Shown here: one piece after another, positions 34,601 to 44,751 of the stretch
How the letters are laid out: every line of letters starts with the position of its first letter
Numbering within the stretch: position 1 is the first letter of the stretch
Origin: Fabrea salina
Lineage: Eukaryota; Ciliophora; Heterotrichea; Heterotrichida; Fabreidae
Direction: 5' to 3'
NCBI GenBank assembly: GCA_022984795.1
Contig: JALIHJ010000008.1
Coordinates: 124,001-188,000 of the forward strand
DNA length: 64,000 nt
Made by a program: the position numbers and the translations under genes
Notes under the pieces: generated by a model
Databases searched by the model: none
Told to the model about the DNA's origin: nothing
The model's input: the letters and a program-made list of their open reading frames with translations, nothing else

Positions 34601-37600
34601 GACCCGAAACGAAGTAGCAGTAACCGGAGACCCAGAAATAGTGTTTGGCAACAGCAGAATAGCCTTGGAAAAACTTTCCTTTGACAAAAACGCAGAAGTG
34701 GCTGGAATTGTGTCCAGCATGTTGCCTGAGCCCCATAGTGTAAAACTCAACATTGCACTTGAAGGGAACTCTGCTAACAACTTAGTGCTTGCAGGGTTCA
34801 AAATGTTTGTAGAAACAGGTTCGAATTCCTTTGTGGAAATTCTCAACAGAAAAATACCCCTGCAGGCAGCTAAGAGGTGGTATGACATTCCACTTTGTGA
34901 CATTGAAATCCTAAAAGTTTACCTTATGAAGCAGGTCCAAGTCAAGATCACCACTCCAAACCCTTCACGCTACCCAATTAAGTTGTTCCATTTTGAGATT
35001 TTTGGCATGAACTTAAACACATTTTCCCTTGACTCAAAACTCTCTGAACTGGCAAAGTCAGTCCACGGCTTCAGTTCGCAACAAGACCAAGTCCAAAACT
35101 TCAGTTCTTTACTTTGGACTCAACAAGCACAACTTCTGAAAGAACTGCCTCAGTCCCAAAGAGAACTAGTTATATATTCCAATACACTAGCTTGTTCTTT
35201 AGTGGAGCCTGTTTCTGAAATTCCTATACAAGCCCTAGCAGTGTCTGCTTTTTCTGGACCTTGCACTCTTTACTCAAGAGGCTTGAGACAAGCTTTGAAA
35301 AACTTGTTGTCTGGAACCGGCAAAAGGTACTTGTTGCTAAAGGGCCTAGTGCAAACAAACACCCTCCAAAGCACAGCCCAACCTAGTTCCCAACTTGCTT
35401 CTGCTTGTGTGAAGACTCTTTCAAAGTTAGCTAAGGAACAAACTCCTTACCTTTTTTACTTGTTTAACTGTGTGCCTAAAATCTGCGAAAAACTTGACTG
35501 TGCTTTGTCGGTGCAAGACAAAATATTTTACTTTGAGGAACTTCTCAAGATTCTATTAGCTAAAGTGCAATACACATACTGTAAAGCTCTTGGAAGTATC
35601 GAAAGTGACACTGAAAAACTAAAAGCAGCGTATGACCTCAGTCCTGCAGCTGTGGACTCTGAGTACGAAATGATTACAAAACTCATTTACCTTTTGAATG
35701 CCTCAAACAAGGACGAGTGCATAAATAAACTCTACCAAACCTTAAAGAAAAAAACCAGAACCTGGATCAAAAGCGTTAAAAGCCAACATGTTCCTAAACA
35801 AAAGGTTCAGTTTCTCGACCAAGAAGACATTTACGGAGTTCCCTATGCTGACTTAAACTCCCAAATTCTCAAAGCGCTTCAGAAAAAGGAAACTGAACTA
35901 AGCTTAGTTACCCCTGACAATTGCTACCTGCTTATATACTACTTGTCCCAAAACTGGAAGTGTCCCCTCAACAAACTCGAAACTAAACTTAAAGCTCTGA
36001 ACAAACAAGTCCGACTGCTAGAAAAAGTCTGGATAAGTGAAAAACTCCAAGACCCTCGGTATTTTTCCCTTTTGAGTCAAGCTTTGAATCAACAAATCCA
36101 AGAAGCCTCCTCCTTTGAAAAAGGACCCTTGCACTTTTTGTACTTCTGCACAATAATGACCAGTCTAAAAGCTTCCAAAAACAAAAAGCTCCACAAGTCT
36201 ATTGTTGGGTCCCTTGTGAAAGCAGTGCCTCAACAAATCTTAGAAAGCATCTTTGAAAAAATAGGACTTACTTTCCAGAGGTTTTCTGACGGAGAAGGCA
36301 GTCGCAAAGCTATTTACAGAAACGAGTTTTTGGAAGAAGTTATGGAAGAAAACGACACCCTCCAACTAATGAGTGCTGAAGACTCATTGATACTCCAGGA
36401 GTGGGAAGCCGAAGAACAAAACTTAGTAGAGCCTGACCAGTTACTCACTAAAACCTTAGTTGAATTAGCTTACAACCTTATCAGTGGAGTTGGAGTAGAA
36501 CTTGAGAAGCAGTCCCAAGTCCTAGAGTACCTTGAAGGCTTTATGGACGTAGAAGAGAAGCAAGAGTTTTTAGTTAAAGACGAGTGGAAGCAAATGCTTT
36601 GTCAAATGCTTATGGAACCCTCTTTTGACTTTGTTCATTCTTCTATTGAAAAGCTATTGCAAGCTATGTTCGAAAGTCAGGAAAGGTACTCAGAGTACGT
36701 AAGTATGGCTAAACTCAGCAGAAGCATCCTTATTCTGGAGTCAGTTGGCAACAGAACCCAGAACTTTAAGTTTGCGAGTTACCAAGAAATGTCTGGAGTC
36801 CACCAGGTACTTATTGAAATCAAAAACGTACTTAAAGACTCCCCTGAAGTTTGGCCTCACTTTTTCAGTCGCTTTTTAAAAGACACTGAGATTTTCAAAA
36901 CCTTCATTTCGCTTTCAGTGAATTTTGGTTCAGAAATAGCCCAGGAGTGCTTAAGCATCATAGTGGGAATTTTGGACTATCAAAGAATTGAGTCGAATTC
37001 CGAGTTGAAAAGCCAGCTAGAACAAAACTTCTACATTTGGAACGAGTTCTTAGAATTCCACTTTCCTTGTTTGATTGAAAGACTCAGCCTTGATGGGGAT
37101 GTGGAGTTTGCTGAAAGACTAGGTGAACTTATTTTTAGCCTAGCTAGCATTGCTAACGAATTACAAGAAGAAAAGCTCTTAAAAGTGATTCTGGACAGAA
37201 TGAAGACTTTCGTAAACTTAGGCTACTGTTCCACCCACATTCTATCGCAGCTAGTCAACCTTATTAACAGAAAAAACTACTCTAACGAAGTTATGCGTAG
37301 TTTTTGCAGTTCACTTATAGAAGGACTAGAGAACTCCACTAAGGCTATCAACAGGGACGCCAATTCAAAGGTTTACGACGAACTAATGACTCTTTTTGGC
37401 TCTAGTGGGTTCAACTCTTTTATTTTGGACTCAGAGCCTTGCCTGAGGTGTTTTAAACTAGGAGACAACTCTTCTAACCACCAGAAAATAGCAGACATCC
37501 AAACAGAAGCAAGGTTTTCAGAGAGTGCTTACTACTTTAGACTGAAAGAACCTTACAAAACCTACAGCATTGACGTAAAACTCACAGAGACTCGTGGACA

Positions 37601-40600
37601 CAAAGCAATAAGAGGCTGCTCTGTTTATTACTGCAACGAAACCACTGACCTTTTAGAACTTAAAAACAACTGGTCTCACTGGCAAAAACTCAAAGAAGTA
37701 AAAGTCAAACCTAACTCCACCGACCACCTACTCATAGAACTGCCTTCCCCAGTTATACTCTTGAACGTGCTCATCCAGTTCACTACAGTTAACGTTATTC
37801 GGCTTTCACAAGACGAACTAAGCCCAGTGTATACTTCCAGGTACTTGTCAGGAAGAGCAAGATACAACTTTTTGTCAGGAAGTAGAGGCGAAAACGCAGG
37901 CAAAGTAGTGGGAGTCAGTGTAGGGAATGAAAGGGAAGTTCTTCCTTGTCCTAGGTGCAACAAACCCGTAGAAGACAAGTACGGAATTTGTGGTTGCGGC
38001 GAAAACGCTTTTCAGTGTTTGCAGTGCCGCAACATCAATTATGAAAACTTAGACGCTTTTCTGTGTAATGAATGTGGAGAAAGCAGGTACTGCAAAATAG
38101 AAATAGGGATCAAGTGTCACCCTGACGCTTTGTATGAAACCATCCACTCTCAAGAAGACCTTACTAAAGCCCAAAACAAAATAGACTCTTACCAAGAAAG
38201 CATCCAATGCTACTACGAAAACCTGCAAAAAACCAAAGACAACATGCACTCTATGGTTCAAAAATTAAAGGGCTACTCCTCTGCAAAGGATATAAGTGAA
38301 AACTCCAGCTCTAAAGAACTCTCGCCTGTTGTTTTAGCTTTAACTCAATCCTACAATTCTTTTCAGGAGTCTTACTACGAAACTATGATCAATGTGAAGT
38401 CCGTAGTTGCTTTAAAGCAAGCTATGCTTAACTACCAGTCCCCCCAAACCAACTTCCAACTAAACACTAGTCCTCAACTCACACCTTGTTACGGGTGTAA
38501 TTTCTTTTTCTTGAAAAAGTTACTGACTTCACTGAGGTACATCAACAACCCTACACTCATCAGAATCATAGTTCAGGAGTGCAGAATAGTTTCTATACTG
38601 GTGCAAGACTCACTTAGGTCTTACTCACAATTCATTAGAAAAAAAGCTCGGAGAGCTTTAGCTGAACTTGTAACTATCAGTAAAGAAGGCTGTCAAGAGT
38701 TGTTTGGAGTCATTGAAAAACACATAAACGCTATGCTTGAGTGGAAACCTTTTGTGATTGACAGTGTGAGAGAAGAAGTTTTGTTAATTTTAGAACTCAC
38801 AGAGTCCAATTCGAACCTAGACGTTTGCTTGAGCCCAGAAGACCCTGAAGGTTACTACATTTTAGAACTTACTCACAAGTACTTCTGGAAAGTTTTCTTT
38901 AAACTCCTCCAAAAAAGTTGGGAGGACTCCAGAATTTCTGACTTAGTTGCCAGGTTCCTAAACTGCATTTTAGACATGATTTACAAAACTCAAGTACTAA
39001 AGCCTTCAGAAAACCTCCCCGAAGACCCAGTTATGAGGGACTTCTTTTTGAAAAACCCCGCTTTGACCAAAAACACTCCTTCACCAACTAACTTGCATGC
39101 TTTATTTGTTACACATGCTTTTTCTTCAAAAATGCCTGAAGTTTACTCTCAATGGCAAAGTGGACAATTGAACTTCCAATCCTGGAAGAACTCTATTGCA
39201 GAAGAAGCACCAATCACCATTAAAAGGAACTGGCTGTTAGACTGTGTAATCTACTCTGAGTCCTCCAAAGTCCAAGATCAGAGTTTACTGATTCTGTTGT
39301 GTTTGGCTTCTTCAGGACTTTGGAAGGAAGTTTTAGATTCAGTTCTAGACGCAATTCCTCAAGCACTTTGCAACTGCAAGCAAGGAGCTGATTATTACTT
39401 TACATTGCTTTCTAAACTTTTGATTAAGGACTACTTAGAAGAAAGCAGCATTGAAAAACTTTTGAAAGAAATTGACAACTGCGTTGAAGATGTGCTCAAC
39501 CAACAGAACCAAATGGTTTTAACCAGGGACTGCAGTGTCAAAATCTCACTAGGACACGGACTAGTGTGCTTGCTCCACTTGCTGTCTGGAATAGTAGACA
39601 CTGAATGGGGCAAAAAAATACTCATCAACAACAAACAGCTCGCCAACTCAGTTATAAATTCCTTTTTGAATTCACTCAAAATCCAGTTTGTCAAAAACAA
39701 AGTTATAGCAGAAAGCCAAGAATTCTTAGAAAAGTTATTTGACCAACTGCATTTAGAGTGCTCTGAGGAGCAAAGGTCAAACTTTTTGCTGGAGTGCATT
39801 GAAGCCTTGTTCCAAAGACACAATGACCCCCTTGCACAGAGTTTCATTATCCAAAACATCACTAGAATCATTGCTCCTTCAAAACCCGAACCACTTTATT
39901 ACTTAAGACTTGAAAAAACACCCACTCAAGAAGAGTACATAAGGGGCTCTATGGAGCGCAACCCTTACTCAAGCAAAGAAATTGGACCTCTTATGAACAA
40001 CGTCCGCTCTAGAATCTGCAGAGAACTAGAATTAAGCGACCCTGAACTTCTTGAAATGCTTGTAGCTGGACAAATCATAAGTCCAAACCTTTCTGTAGCA
40101 GATGTTTACGAACACGTCCTCTGGCCTAACTTGCAAGAAGGAAATTCTAGGTACTTTGGCAAACACCCTAGTGACTTTTCCTCTGAAGAACTTCCTCAAA
40201 TGGTAGTTACTTACCGCCTTGCAGGCTTGGACGGCGAAGCAACTGAAGACATTGTTGACTCCATTCCAGCACACAAGTTTGACCAAGAAGACCCTGAAAC
40301 AAAGTACTCTACCACCAAAGTAATGAGCATCGATATTCAAGGACAGTCCATGATTGAGTACTGCCTTAAACTTATAAAAGAAGGTTCCGACCAGCAACTC
40401 CAGACCTGTGCTCTCAAGCTTCTTTACTACTCCTGCCAGATTTCTGTGAACAGACTGAAACTCTGTGAAGTAAAGGGAATTCCTTTGTTGTTTGAAATTC
40501 TAAGCAACTCTTCCCAGGTTGAACCTTTCCTTAACATTGTAGATTTGCTTGTTTCTGACTCACAAACCCAACACATCATATCCCAAGACTGCACTCCTAT

Positions 40601-42287
40601 GTACACAATGATCTTTTTGCTAAGGCAAGTTTCTTCAGACCACGCCAATGCTGCCAAAATCAATGCACTTCTGCCTTATTTGTGTCATGGAAACTTTGAT
40701 GCTTGCAAAGCCTTAGTGGAGTACTTCCAGTCACAAATCAAACTAGACACTCTTCTAAACCAAGAAGTAGACTCCCACGAAGTAGTCAAGGTTTGGGTGC
40801 AGCTACTAGATAACTTACCTGCTACTCACACTTTACTTAGAGACGCCTTTTTAAACTCAGGAGTTACGCAACAGCTCATAAACACCTTTGAGCAAATGGA
40901 CCCCCAAAGAGTGCACCCCAAAAACATGGTAGTTACTTTAAAAGCTTTAAAAGGACTTTTGGTAGCTCACCCTCCTTCACAAACTCTTTTAGAGTCTTCG
41001 CTCGTAGAGTCTATTTTCAACTTGAAAAAAGTGCCTTATGACATAGGCCCAGCTGCCGAGATGCTTATTGAAGCAATTCTTTCCCGCAAAGACCAAAGTG
41101 ACCCAGCTGTTTCTGATTTGCTTCAAATAATGTCTTCTATTGAAGAAGAAAAACGCAAAGAAAAAGCTGCTCAGAAAAGAGAAGAAGTCCTTAAACAGTT
41201 CCAAATGCCAGACCTTTCCCAGTTTAATGTGCTGGAAGAGGAACTAGGGCTTGCTTGTGTTATTTGCAAAGAGGGTTACACTTTGCGTCCAGACGACCTG
41301 CTAGGGTTTTACATATACGTTAGTGCTGCAAATGTGCCTGCCAACATTGACACTCCTGATTCTGACGCTGACTGCATCACTGCTATGAACTTAGTTACTC
41401 ACTTCAACCCTATTCATTTAAGTTGCCACAAAGAAGCAGCCAGGGCCGAAAAAAACATGAAAAGACCTAAAGGAGAGTGGGAAGGTGCAAGCATTAGGAA
41501 TCAACACACTCGGTGCAATAATTGGTTCCCTATTTGGGGGCCTCAAATTCCGCGCCACGACTACGAATCAGCCGTGCAGAAAATGTTTGCGCCATACCCA
41601 ATGCTGACAAACAGGTACTTACTGAACGAATGCCACGATATCCGAATTCAGTTGTACAGGTTCAGCTATGAAGAATCCTTTAGCAAAGAATCCAAAGGAG
41701 GAGGTCCTGAACATAACTTACAAGCTTTGCCTTACATGCTTCAACTTTGCTGGTTTTTAATGGAAACAGAAGAACTCAACTACCAACACACCAAGCAAGT
41801 TATGAGTAATTACATGGCTGCAGAGCAACTTGAAAAAGACCAGTTATTTTACTTGATGACTTTGTGCTTACTGAACTTTACCAAACAAGAGTGGCAACTC
41901 AACAAACTCCTTCTTTTCCAAAAAGCCACTAAAGTTGCTAAGAAAAACCTTAAAACCCCCTCCAAGCTGCTTTATGTCTCTCAAAACCAAAAACCTAATC
42001 CAAACTCCCTCCAAACACTAGCTAACATTAGGCCTTTTTTGGTCTGTATGAAACTAATCGACCTGCACTTTTCAGTGTTGTTTATGGACATCCAAAAGCC
42101 CTTCCAAAGCAACGCTAAGAACTACCTGCAGTCAGCTGATCCTTCAATTCAAGACAGAAGTTTAGCCATCTACGAGGAGTACAAGAGATTCTTGAGTTTG
42201 GAGTCTCTAGAAGCTTGTTTGAGTTCACTCTCTCTTCTAGAAGACGTTCTTCAAACCCACGACTCGCTGGCCCAGTGCATAACTTAA
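31605..42287 (+). CDS. UBR4: E3 ubiquitin-protein ligase UBR4 (BIG/Pushover)
   Basis: This giant N-degron recognition ligase has 3560 residues; the human protein is about 5180. A UBR box lies about 350-418: YYCYTCKLVSNKGACSVCAR, then CHKNHDAVYSR and FFCDCGD, with the expected zinc Cys/His. An acidic Glu/Ser tract lies near 500-535, a WD-like propeller about 630-940, and a galactose-binding-like region about 1940-2090. A Cys-rich zinc region (CPRCNKPVEDKYGICGCG, CNECG) lies about 2113-2165. At the C-terminus (about 3217-3330) is the UBR4-type hemi-RING catalytic domain: LACVICKEGYTLRPDDLLG, HFNPIHLSCH and CNNWFPIWGP. No stop-bearing intron occurs in 10.7 kb; one stop-free intron-like 15-mer lies at 31662-31676. 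Confidence 0.95.
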   Translation: MESCSKELALAIQLTKILSVRVIQGKEEVQSSPTAEFFQQLRTQVSSQLELPLLAKTQHFMHRLTQKNYTQLLLPQQEYGLWLALALLPNNYCLQPPATRMGLRILNNLALYLQHQELITQQETASWQASEALIAKLFLYVSEGKQFDLPSYPEVLECHFPAYFMPSALPEETSLDTSPQPISLFEDNSAQKIILNYIFQVIKYYKTPTHLVYVLLELMQKVKITEFETLNAAYDNFKQWAETSNDIINRARLLVLFGKLETAENAPESLANQIISHLCYLLKLNDSHYLQHGSDLFPNELLLELCSVIIQKLSGPFQSTTPLTLKINGFGKETHVEEDPEPEDLCTFNRTGTTYEFQHWYYCYTCKLVSNKGACSVCARRCHKNHDAVYSRKGNFFCDCGDNQGSQPCKSMPKGHHRSRIFNTQDIELGYAELPQMGLSELIGREIELFGGERPSFAAFSPQSPESPIAQLDEQHYEVSPRGAEYEVLSPSYEIQSEGSESEEEEKKESEKSEESEKEISSSEESEEERQTKPKSPRKQMQSDRYGVSQVLLNLVKKTLSRLSDFQPPQFPSFYSQRKIEFAKQLTKHLCTFKAFTSQIKVPYNELRDLKEVAGKYPNCRNTLGISQELNLALVVEGNRLITLDASLFYCSGSEVERTNLNFLGRHVFPFQIMSVNVNPSNSRLVAICDVSQYICVLLLHKQHRGAIEKKITVNLFSEQKNPIVKIRWLPNSQTALAACTASDLKIYDFSRDILTPIQVYQSLETELTDFTFVDQHLVISSAQGVVFSHQIQEIGEPIILSCPLSLPVASSQRISSIEFIEKQNCLFISYFDGNILLGELNSDLTAIGDNMNLDLSSAKSGNFTFNSGGLGLIQSLPDSEHTVLISVSRKNSSIPLLMNFTEDSCQLATLRKSLGNVEGMCLYSVKGKHTLLTQYDDGSLVTHSLLLEEEVQPSNLEIQSLNGWLKVENLPKHVKMPITFFEKCVPLNGMKPFGGSRMTRNEVAVTGDPEIVFGNSRIALEKLSFDKNAEVAGIVSSMLPEPHSVKLNIALEGNSANNLVLAGFKMFVETGSNSFVEILNRKIPLQAAKRWYDIPLCDIEILKVYLMKQVQVKITTPNPSRYPIKLFHFEIFGMNLNTFSLDSKLSELAKSVHGFSSQQDQVQNFSSLLWTQQAQLLKELPQSQRELVIYSNTLACSLVEPVSEIPIQALAVSAFSGPCTLYSRGLRQALKNLLSGTGKRYLLLKGLVQTNTLQSTAQPSSQLASACVKTLSKLAKEQTPYLFYLFNCVPKICEKLDCALSVQDKIFYFEELLKILLAKVQYTYCKALGSIESDTEKLKAAYDLSPAAVDSEYEMITKLIYLLNASNKDECINKLYQTLKKKTRTWIKSVKSQHVPKQKVQFLDQEDIYGVPYADLNSQILKALQKKETELSLVTPDNCYLLIYYLSQNWKCPLNKLETKLKALNKQVRLLEKVWISEKLQDPRYFSLLSQALNQQIQEASSFEKGPLHFLYFCTIMTSLKASKNKKLHKSIVGSLVKAVPQQILESIFEKIGLTFQRFSDGEGSRKAIYRNEFLEEVMEENDTLQLMSAEDSLILQEWEAEEQNLVEPDQLLTKTLVELAYNLISGVGVELEKQSQVLEYLEGFMDVEEKQEFLVKDEWKQMLCQMLMEPSFDFVHSSIEKLLQAMFESQERYSEYVSMAKLSRSILILESVGNRTQNFKFASYQEMSGVHQVLIEIKNVLKDSPEVWPHFFSRFLKDTEIFKTFISLSVNFGSEIAQECLSIIVGILDYQRIESNSELKSQLEQNFYIWNEFLEFHFPCLIERLSLDGDVEFAERLGELIFSLASIANELQEEKLLKVILDRMKTFVNLGYCSTHILSQLVNLINRKNYSNEVMRSFCSSLIEGLENSTKAINRDANSKVYDELMTLFGSSGFNSFILDSEPCLRCFKLGDNSSNHQKIADIQTEARFSESAYYFRLKEPYKTYSIDVKLTETRGHKAIRGCSVYYCNETTDLLELKNNWSHWQKLKEVKVKPNSTDHLLIELPSPVILLNVLIQFTTVNVIRLSQDELSPVYTSRYLSGRARYNFLSGSRGENAGKVVGVSVGNEREVLPCPRCNKPVEDKYGICGCGENAFQCLQCRNINYENLDAFLCNECGESRYCKIEIGIKCHPDALYETIHSQEDLTKAQNKIDSYQESIQCYYENLQKTKDNMHSMVQKLKGYSSAKDISENSSSKELSPVVLALTQSYNSFQESYYETMINVKSVVALKQAMLNYQSPQTNFQLNTSPQLTPCYGCNFFFLKKLLTSLRYINNPTLIRIIVQECRIVSILVQDSLRSYSQFIRKKARRALAELVTISKEGCQELFGVIEKHINAMLEWKPFVIDSVREEVLLILELTESNSNLDVCLSPEDPEGYYILELTHKYFWKVFFKLLQKSWEDSRISDLVARFLNCILDMIYKTQVLKPSENLPEDPVMRDFFLKNPALTKNTPSPTNLHALFVTHAFSSKMPEVYSQWQSGQLNFQSWKNSIAEEAPITIKRNWLLDCVIYSESSKVQDQSLLILLCLASSGLWKEVLDSVLDAIPQALCNCKQGADYYFTLLSKLLIKDYLEESSIEKLLKEIDNCVEDVLNQQNQMVLTRDCSVKISLGHGLVCLLHLLSGIVDTEWGKKILINNKQLANSVINSFLNSLKIQFVKNKVIAESQEFLEKLFDQLHLECSEEQRSNFLLECIEALFQRHNDPLAQSFIIQNITRIIAPSKPEPLYYLRLEKTPTQEEYIRGSMERNPYSSKEIGPLMNNVRSRICRELELSDPELLEMLVAGQIISPNLSVADVYEHVLWPNLQEGNSRYFGKHPSDFSSEELPQMVVTYRLAGLDGEATEDIVDSIPAHKFDQEDPETKYSTTKVMSIDIQGQSMIEYCLKLIKEGSDQQLQTCALKLLYYSCQISVNRLKLCEVKGIPLLFEILSNSSQVEPFLNIVDLLVSDSQTQHIISQDCTPMYTMIFLLRQVSSDHANAAKINALLPYLCHGNFDACKALVEYFQSQIKLDTLLNQEVDSHEVVKVWVQLLDNLPATHTLLRDAFLNSGVTQQLINTFEQMDPQRVHPKNMVVTLKALKGLLVAHPPSQTLLESSLVESIFNLKKVPYDIGPAAEMLIEAILSRKDQSDPAVSDLLQIMSSIEEEKRKEKAAQKREEVLKQFQMPDLSQFNVLEEELGLACVICKEGYTLRPDDLLGFYIYVSAANVPANIDTPDSDADCITAMNLVTHFNPIHLSCHKEAARAEKNMKRPKGEWEGASIRNQHTRCNNWFPIWGPQIPRHDYESAVQKMFAPYPMLTNRYLLNECHDIRIQLYRFSYEESFSKESKGGGPEHNLQALPYMLQLCWFLMETEELNYQHTKQVMSNYMAAEQLEKDQLFYLMTLCLLNFTKQEWQLNKLLLFQKATKVAKKNLKTPSKLLYVSQNQKPNPNSLQTLANIRPFLVCMKLIDLHFSVLFMDIQKPFQSNAKNYLQSADPSIQDRSLAIYEEYKRFLSLESLEACLSSLSLLEDVLQTHDSLAQCIT
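31662..31676 (+). other. Possible stop-free 15-nt intron inside UBR4
   Basis: GTAAGAGTAATTCAG fits the GTAA-n5-A-nn-YAG pattern and sits in phase 0, encoding VRVIQ if retained. About this many matches are expected by chance across the window, so splicing is unproven. Confidence 0.35.
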
Positions 42288-42319
42288 TAACACGTCCCTT
42301 TTAATTCACCATAATTGTA

Positions 42320-44746
42320 ATGAACAACATATCCATAGTCCCCATGAACTCCTTTTCAAGTTCAGAGGGAGAAAAGGTCTTCAAGAAAGTAACTGTGGAC
42401 AATTCCAGACATACAAAAGCAGAACAACCCGTTACAACTTCCCCAAGAGAAAAAACTAACCAAGAAAAACCACACCTTACATTCAAGGAAAGGGTAGCCA
42501 ACTTTTTGGACTCCTCCCAAGTCACTATTTTCATGACTGTTGTTACCGTTTATGCTTTGTTTGGAGACGACATTAGACTTGCAGCGTTTTCTAAGCCAGC
42601 TGACAATGTGTTTAACGGCTTGACACTGACCAGTTTGGTTTTGTTTAGTGCTGAGTTGATCCTTTCATGCTGGGCAAAACCTGGTTTTCTTTGGTCGTTT
42701 TATTTCTGGTTGGACTTTTTGTCAACACTTTCGCTTATACCCGACATAAGTTGGATTTGGTACCCAATGATTGGTTTGGACGAAGAAAACTCAGACACCT
42801 CCAACGCTACACAAATCCAGAACGCAGGCAAACTTTCCAGAGCTGGTGCAAGGACTTCTAGAATAATCAGGGTTATTCGGCTGATCCGTCTCATTAGAAT
42901 AGTCAAGCTTTACAAAAATGCCCAACAAGCACTTAAAGAAAGGGAAGACTACGAAGAAGGCGAAGAGGACTTTAACGAGATCCCTCAAGAATCTCAGGTA
43001 GGCAAGAAACTCTCTGACTTAACTACCAAAAGAGTCATAATTTTGATCCTATTGATGCTTATATCTTTGCCTCTGATGGAAGTCGAGTTCTACGCCAACC
43101 CCCAAACGAGTTGGGACTTTGGACTGAGCAAACTGATGGAGTTCTCTGATACTGAGTCTTTTAACTTGATTTTAGACGAGTATAAAGAATATCACCTGGA
43201 CCAAATACGCCCTATAGTATACTTGTCTATCGAAACTAGTAGTCGCAACTATACCTGGGAAGGCGAAATCAGTCCTGATGACTTGAGAATTAACGAAAGT
43301 CACTACGCCTATGAATCAGATGCCCTTGCTGTATTTGACCTGAGACAAGACATTCAGTTAGGTGCTATTTTGAACCTGTGCAAAACCATTTTTATCTGCA
43401 TAGTGCTTACTATGGGTGCACTGTACTTCACTAAAGACGCCAATGAGTTAGTTATTCATCCTATTGAGAAGATGATAGACAGAGTCAAGTCTATTTCAAA
43501 AAACCCCTTGAATGCCTCCAAACCAAAAATGCCTACTATTTACGACATCCAGAGTGAGCCAAGTGGGTGTTTTGGAATGTGCAAAGGGAAAAAAGGAGAC
43601 TCAGCAGACTACGAAACGGAACTGCTAGAAAACACTATAGTGAAAATAGGAGTGCTTTTGGCCCTAGGCTTCGGAGAAGCAGGGTCAGGCATCATAGCTA
43701 CTAACATGCAGAAGGACGGAGACGTTGACTTGATGCTTGGCGGCGACAAGTGCGTTGCTATTTTTGGGTTCTGTGACATAAGGAACTTCACTGACACCAC
43801 AGAGGAACTCTTGGAAGATGTGATGGTTTTTGTGAACGAAATCGCTAAAGTAGTGCACGGAACAGTGGACAAGTACCAAGGTTCAGCCAACAAAAACATC
43901 GGAGACGCTTTTCTTTTAGTTTGGAAGTTTGAAAAAGAAGACTTTTTGCTGCAGGGAGATGAGATTGTGGCTTCAGAGCATTCTTCAAAAGCCAAGTACA
44001 TGCCTGACCTAGCTCTATTGGCCTTTTTGAAGATAATTGCTAAGATCAACCAAGACCCTACTTTGCTTAAGTACAGAAACAACCAAAAACTCAACAGAAG
44101 GATTCCTAACTACCAAGTCAAGATGGGCTTTGGTCTGCACATAGGCTGGGCTATTGAAGGAGCAATAGGAAGCGAGTACAAGATTGACGCTAGTTACTTG
44201 TCTCCGCACGTCAACTTGGCTTCTCGCTTGGAAGCAGCAACTAAGCAGTACGGAGTTCCCTTGCTCATAAGTGGAGAGTTTGTGAGTTACTTGTCAAAAG
44301 AAGTGAAGGACTACTGCAGGCATGTTGACACGGTCACTGTTAAAGGAACTACTAAGCCTATGCAGCTCTTCACCTCAGACGTGGACTTTTCACTGCTAAA
44401 ACCTTCTAAACCTAAGTCCCTGGACAAGCAAAGCTCGAATGCAACTAGAAGACGTATCAAAAAAGAAATAGAGTCGCAGTGCTTAAAAACAATTGACTTA
44501 TACAAGAAGAGTTCTAGTCTTAACGAAATGAGGTCAGAGCTAACTCAGGAGTTTCTGGAAGAATTCAGTGAGGCAATCAACGATTACATAAGTGGGGAGT
44601 GGTCTTCAGCAAAGCTGAAACTAGACAAGTGCTTAGAGATGAAACAAGGAGATGGGCCTTGTCTGAACTTGTTGAGTTTCATGGAGGAGTACAACTTTTC
44701 AGCTCCTTCTGACTGGGATGGATACCGGGTTCTCACTGAAAAATAA
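42320..44746 (+). CDS. Voltage-sensor adenylyl cyclase
   Basis: An 808-residue membrane protein that should make cAMP. S1-S4 occupy about 70-195, with a strongly charged S4 (ARTSRIIRVIRLIRLIRIVKLY). Then TM5 (about 238-256), an outside loop of about 90 residues, TM6 (about 346-370) and a HAMP-like helix. A class III cyclase domain covers about 455-690. Metal-binding Asp residues are in FGFCDIRNFTD (about 485) and NIGDAFLLVW (about 527). Lys in NKNIGD sits where guanylyl cyclases have Glu, which favours ATP as substrate. SYLSPHVNLASRLEAATKQYG is the usual protist cyclase motif. Ciliates and apicomplexans have cyclases fused to K+-channel-like domains; here no GYG pore is present. Confidence 0.88.
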   Translation: MNNISIVPMNSFSSSEGEKVFKKVTVDNSRHTKAEQPVTTSPREKTNQEKPHLTFKERVANFLDSSQVTIFMTVVTVYALFGDDIRLAAFSKPADNVFNGLTLTSLVLFSAELILSCWAKPGFLWSFYFWLDFLSTLSLIPDISWIWYPMIGLDEENSDTSNATQIQNAGKLSRAGARTSRIIRVIRLIRLIRIVKLYKNAQQALKEREDYEEGEEDFNEIPQESQVGKKLSDLTTKRVIILILLMLISLPLMEVEFYANPQTSWDFGLSKLMEFSDTESFNLILDEYKEYHLDQIRPIVYLSIETSSRNYTWEGEISPDDLRINESHYAYESDALAVFDLRQDIQLGAILNLCKTIFICIVLTMGALYFTKDANELVIHPIEKMIDRVKSISKNPLNASKPKMPTIYDIQSEPSGCFGMCKGKKGDSADYETELLENTIVKIGVLLALGFGEAGSGIIATNMQKDGDVDLMLGGDKCVAIFGFCDIRNFTDTTEELLEDVMVFVNEIAKVVHGTVDKYQGSANKNIGDAFLLVWKFEKEDFLLQGDEIVASEHSSKAKYMPDLALLAFLKIIAKINQDPTLLKYRNNQKLNRRIPNYQVKMGFGLHIGWAIEGAIGSEYKIDASYLSPHVNLASRLEAATKQYGVPLLISGEFVSYLSKEVKDYCRHVDTVTVKGTTKPMQLFTSDVDFSLLKPSKPKSLDKQSSNATRRRIKKEIESQCLKTIDLYKKSSSLNEMRSELTQEFLEEFSEAINDYISGEWSSAKLKLDKCLEMKQGDGPCLNLLSFMEEYNFSAPSDWDGYRVLTEK

Positions 44747-44751
44747 CTTAT

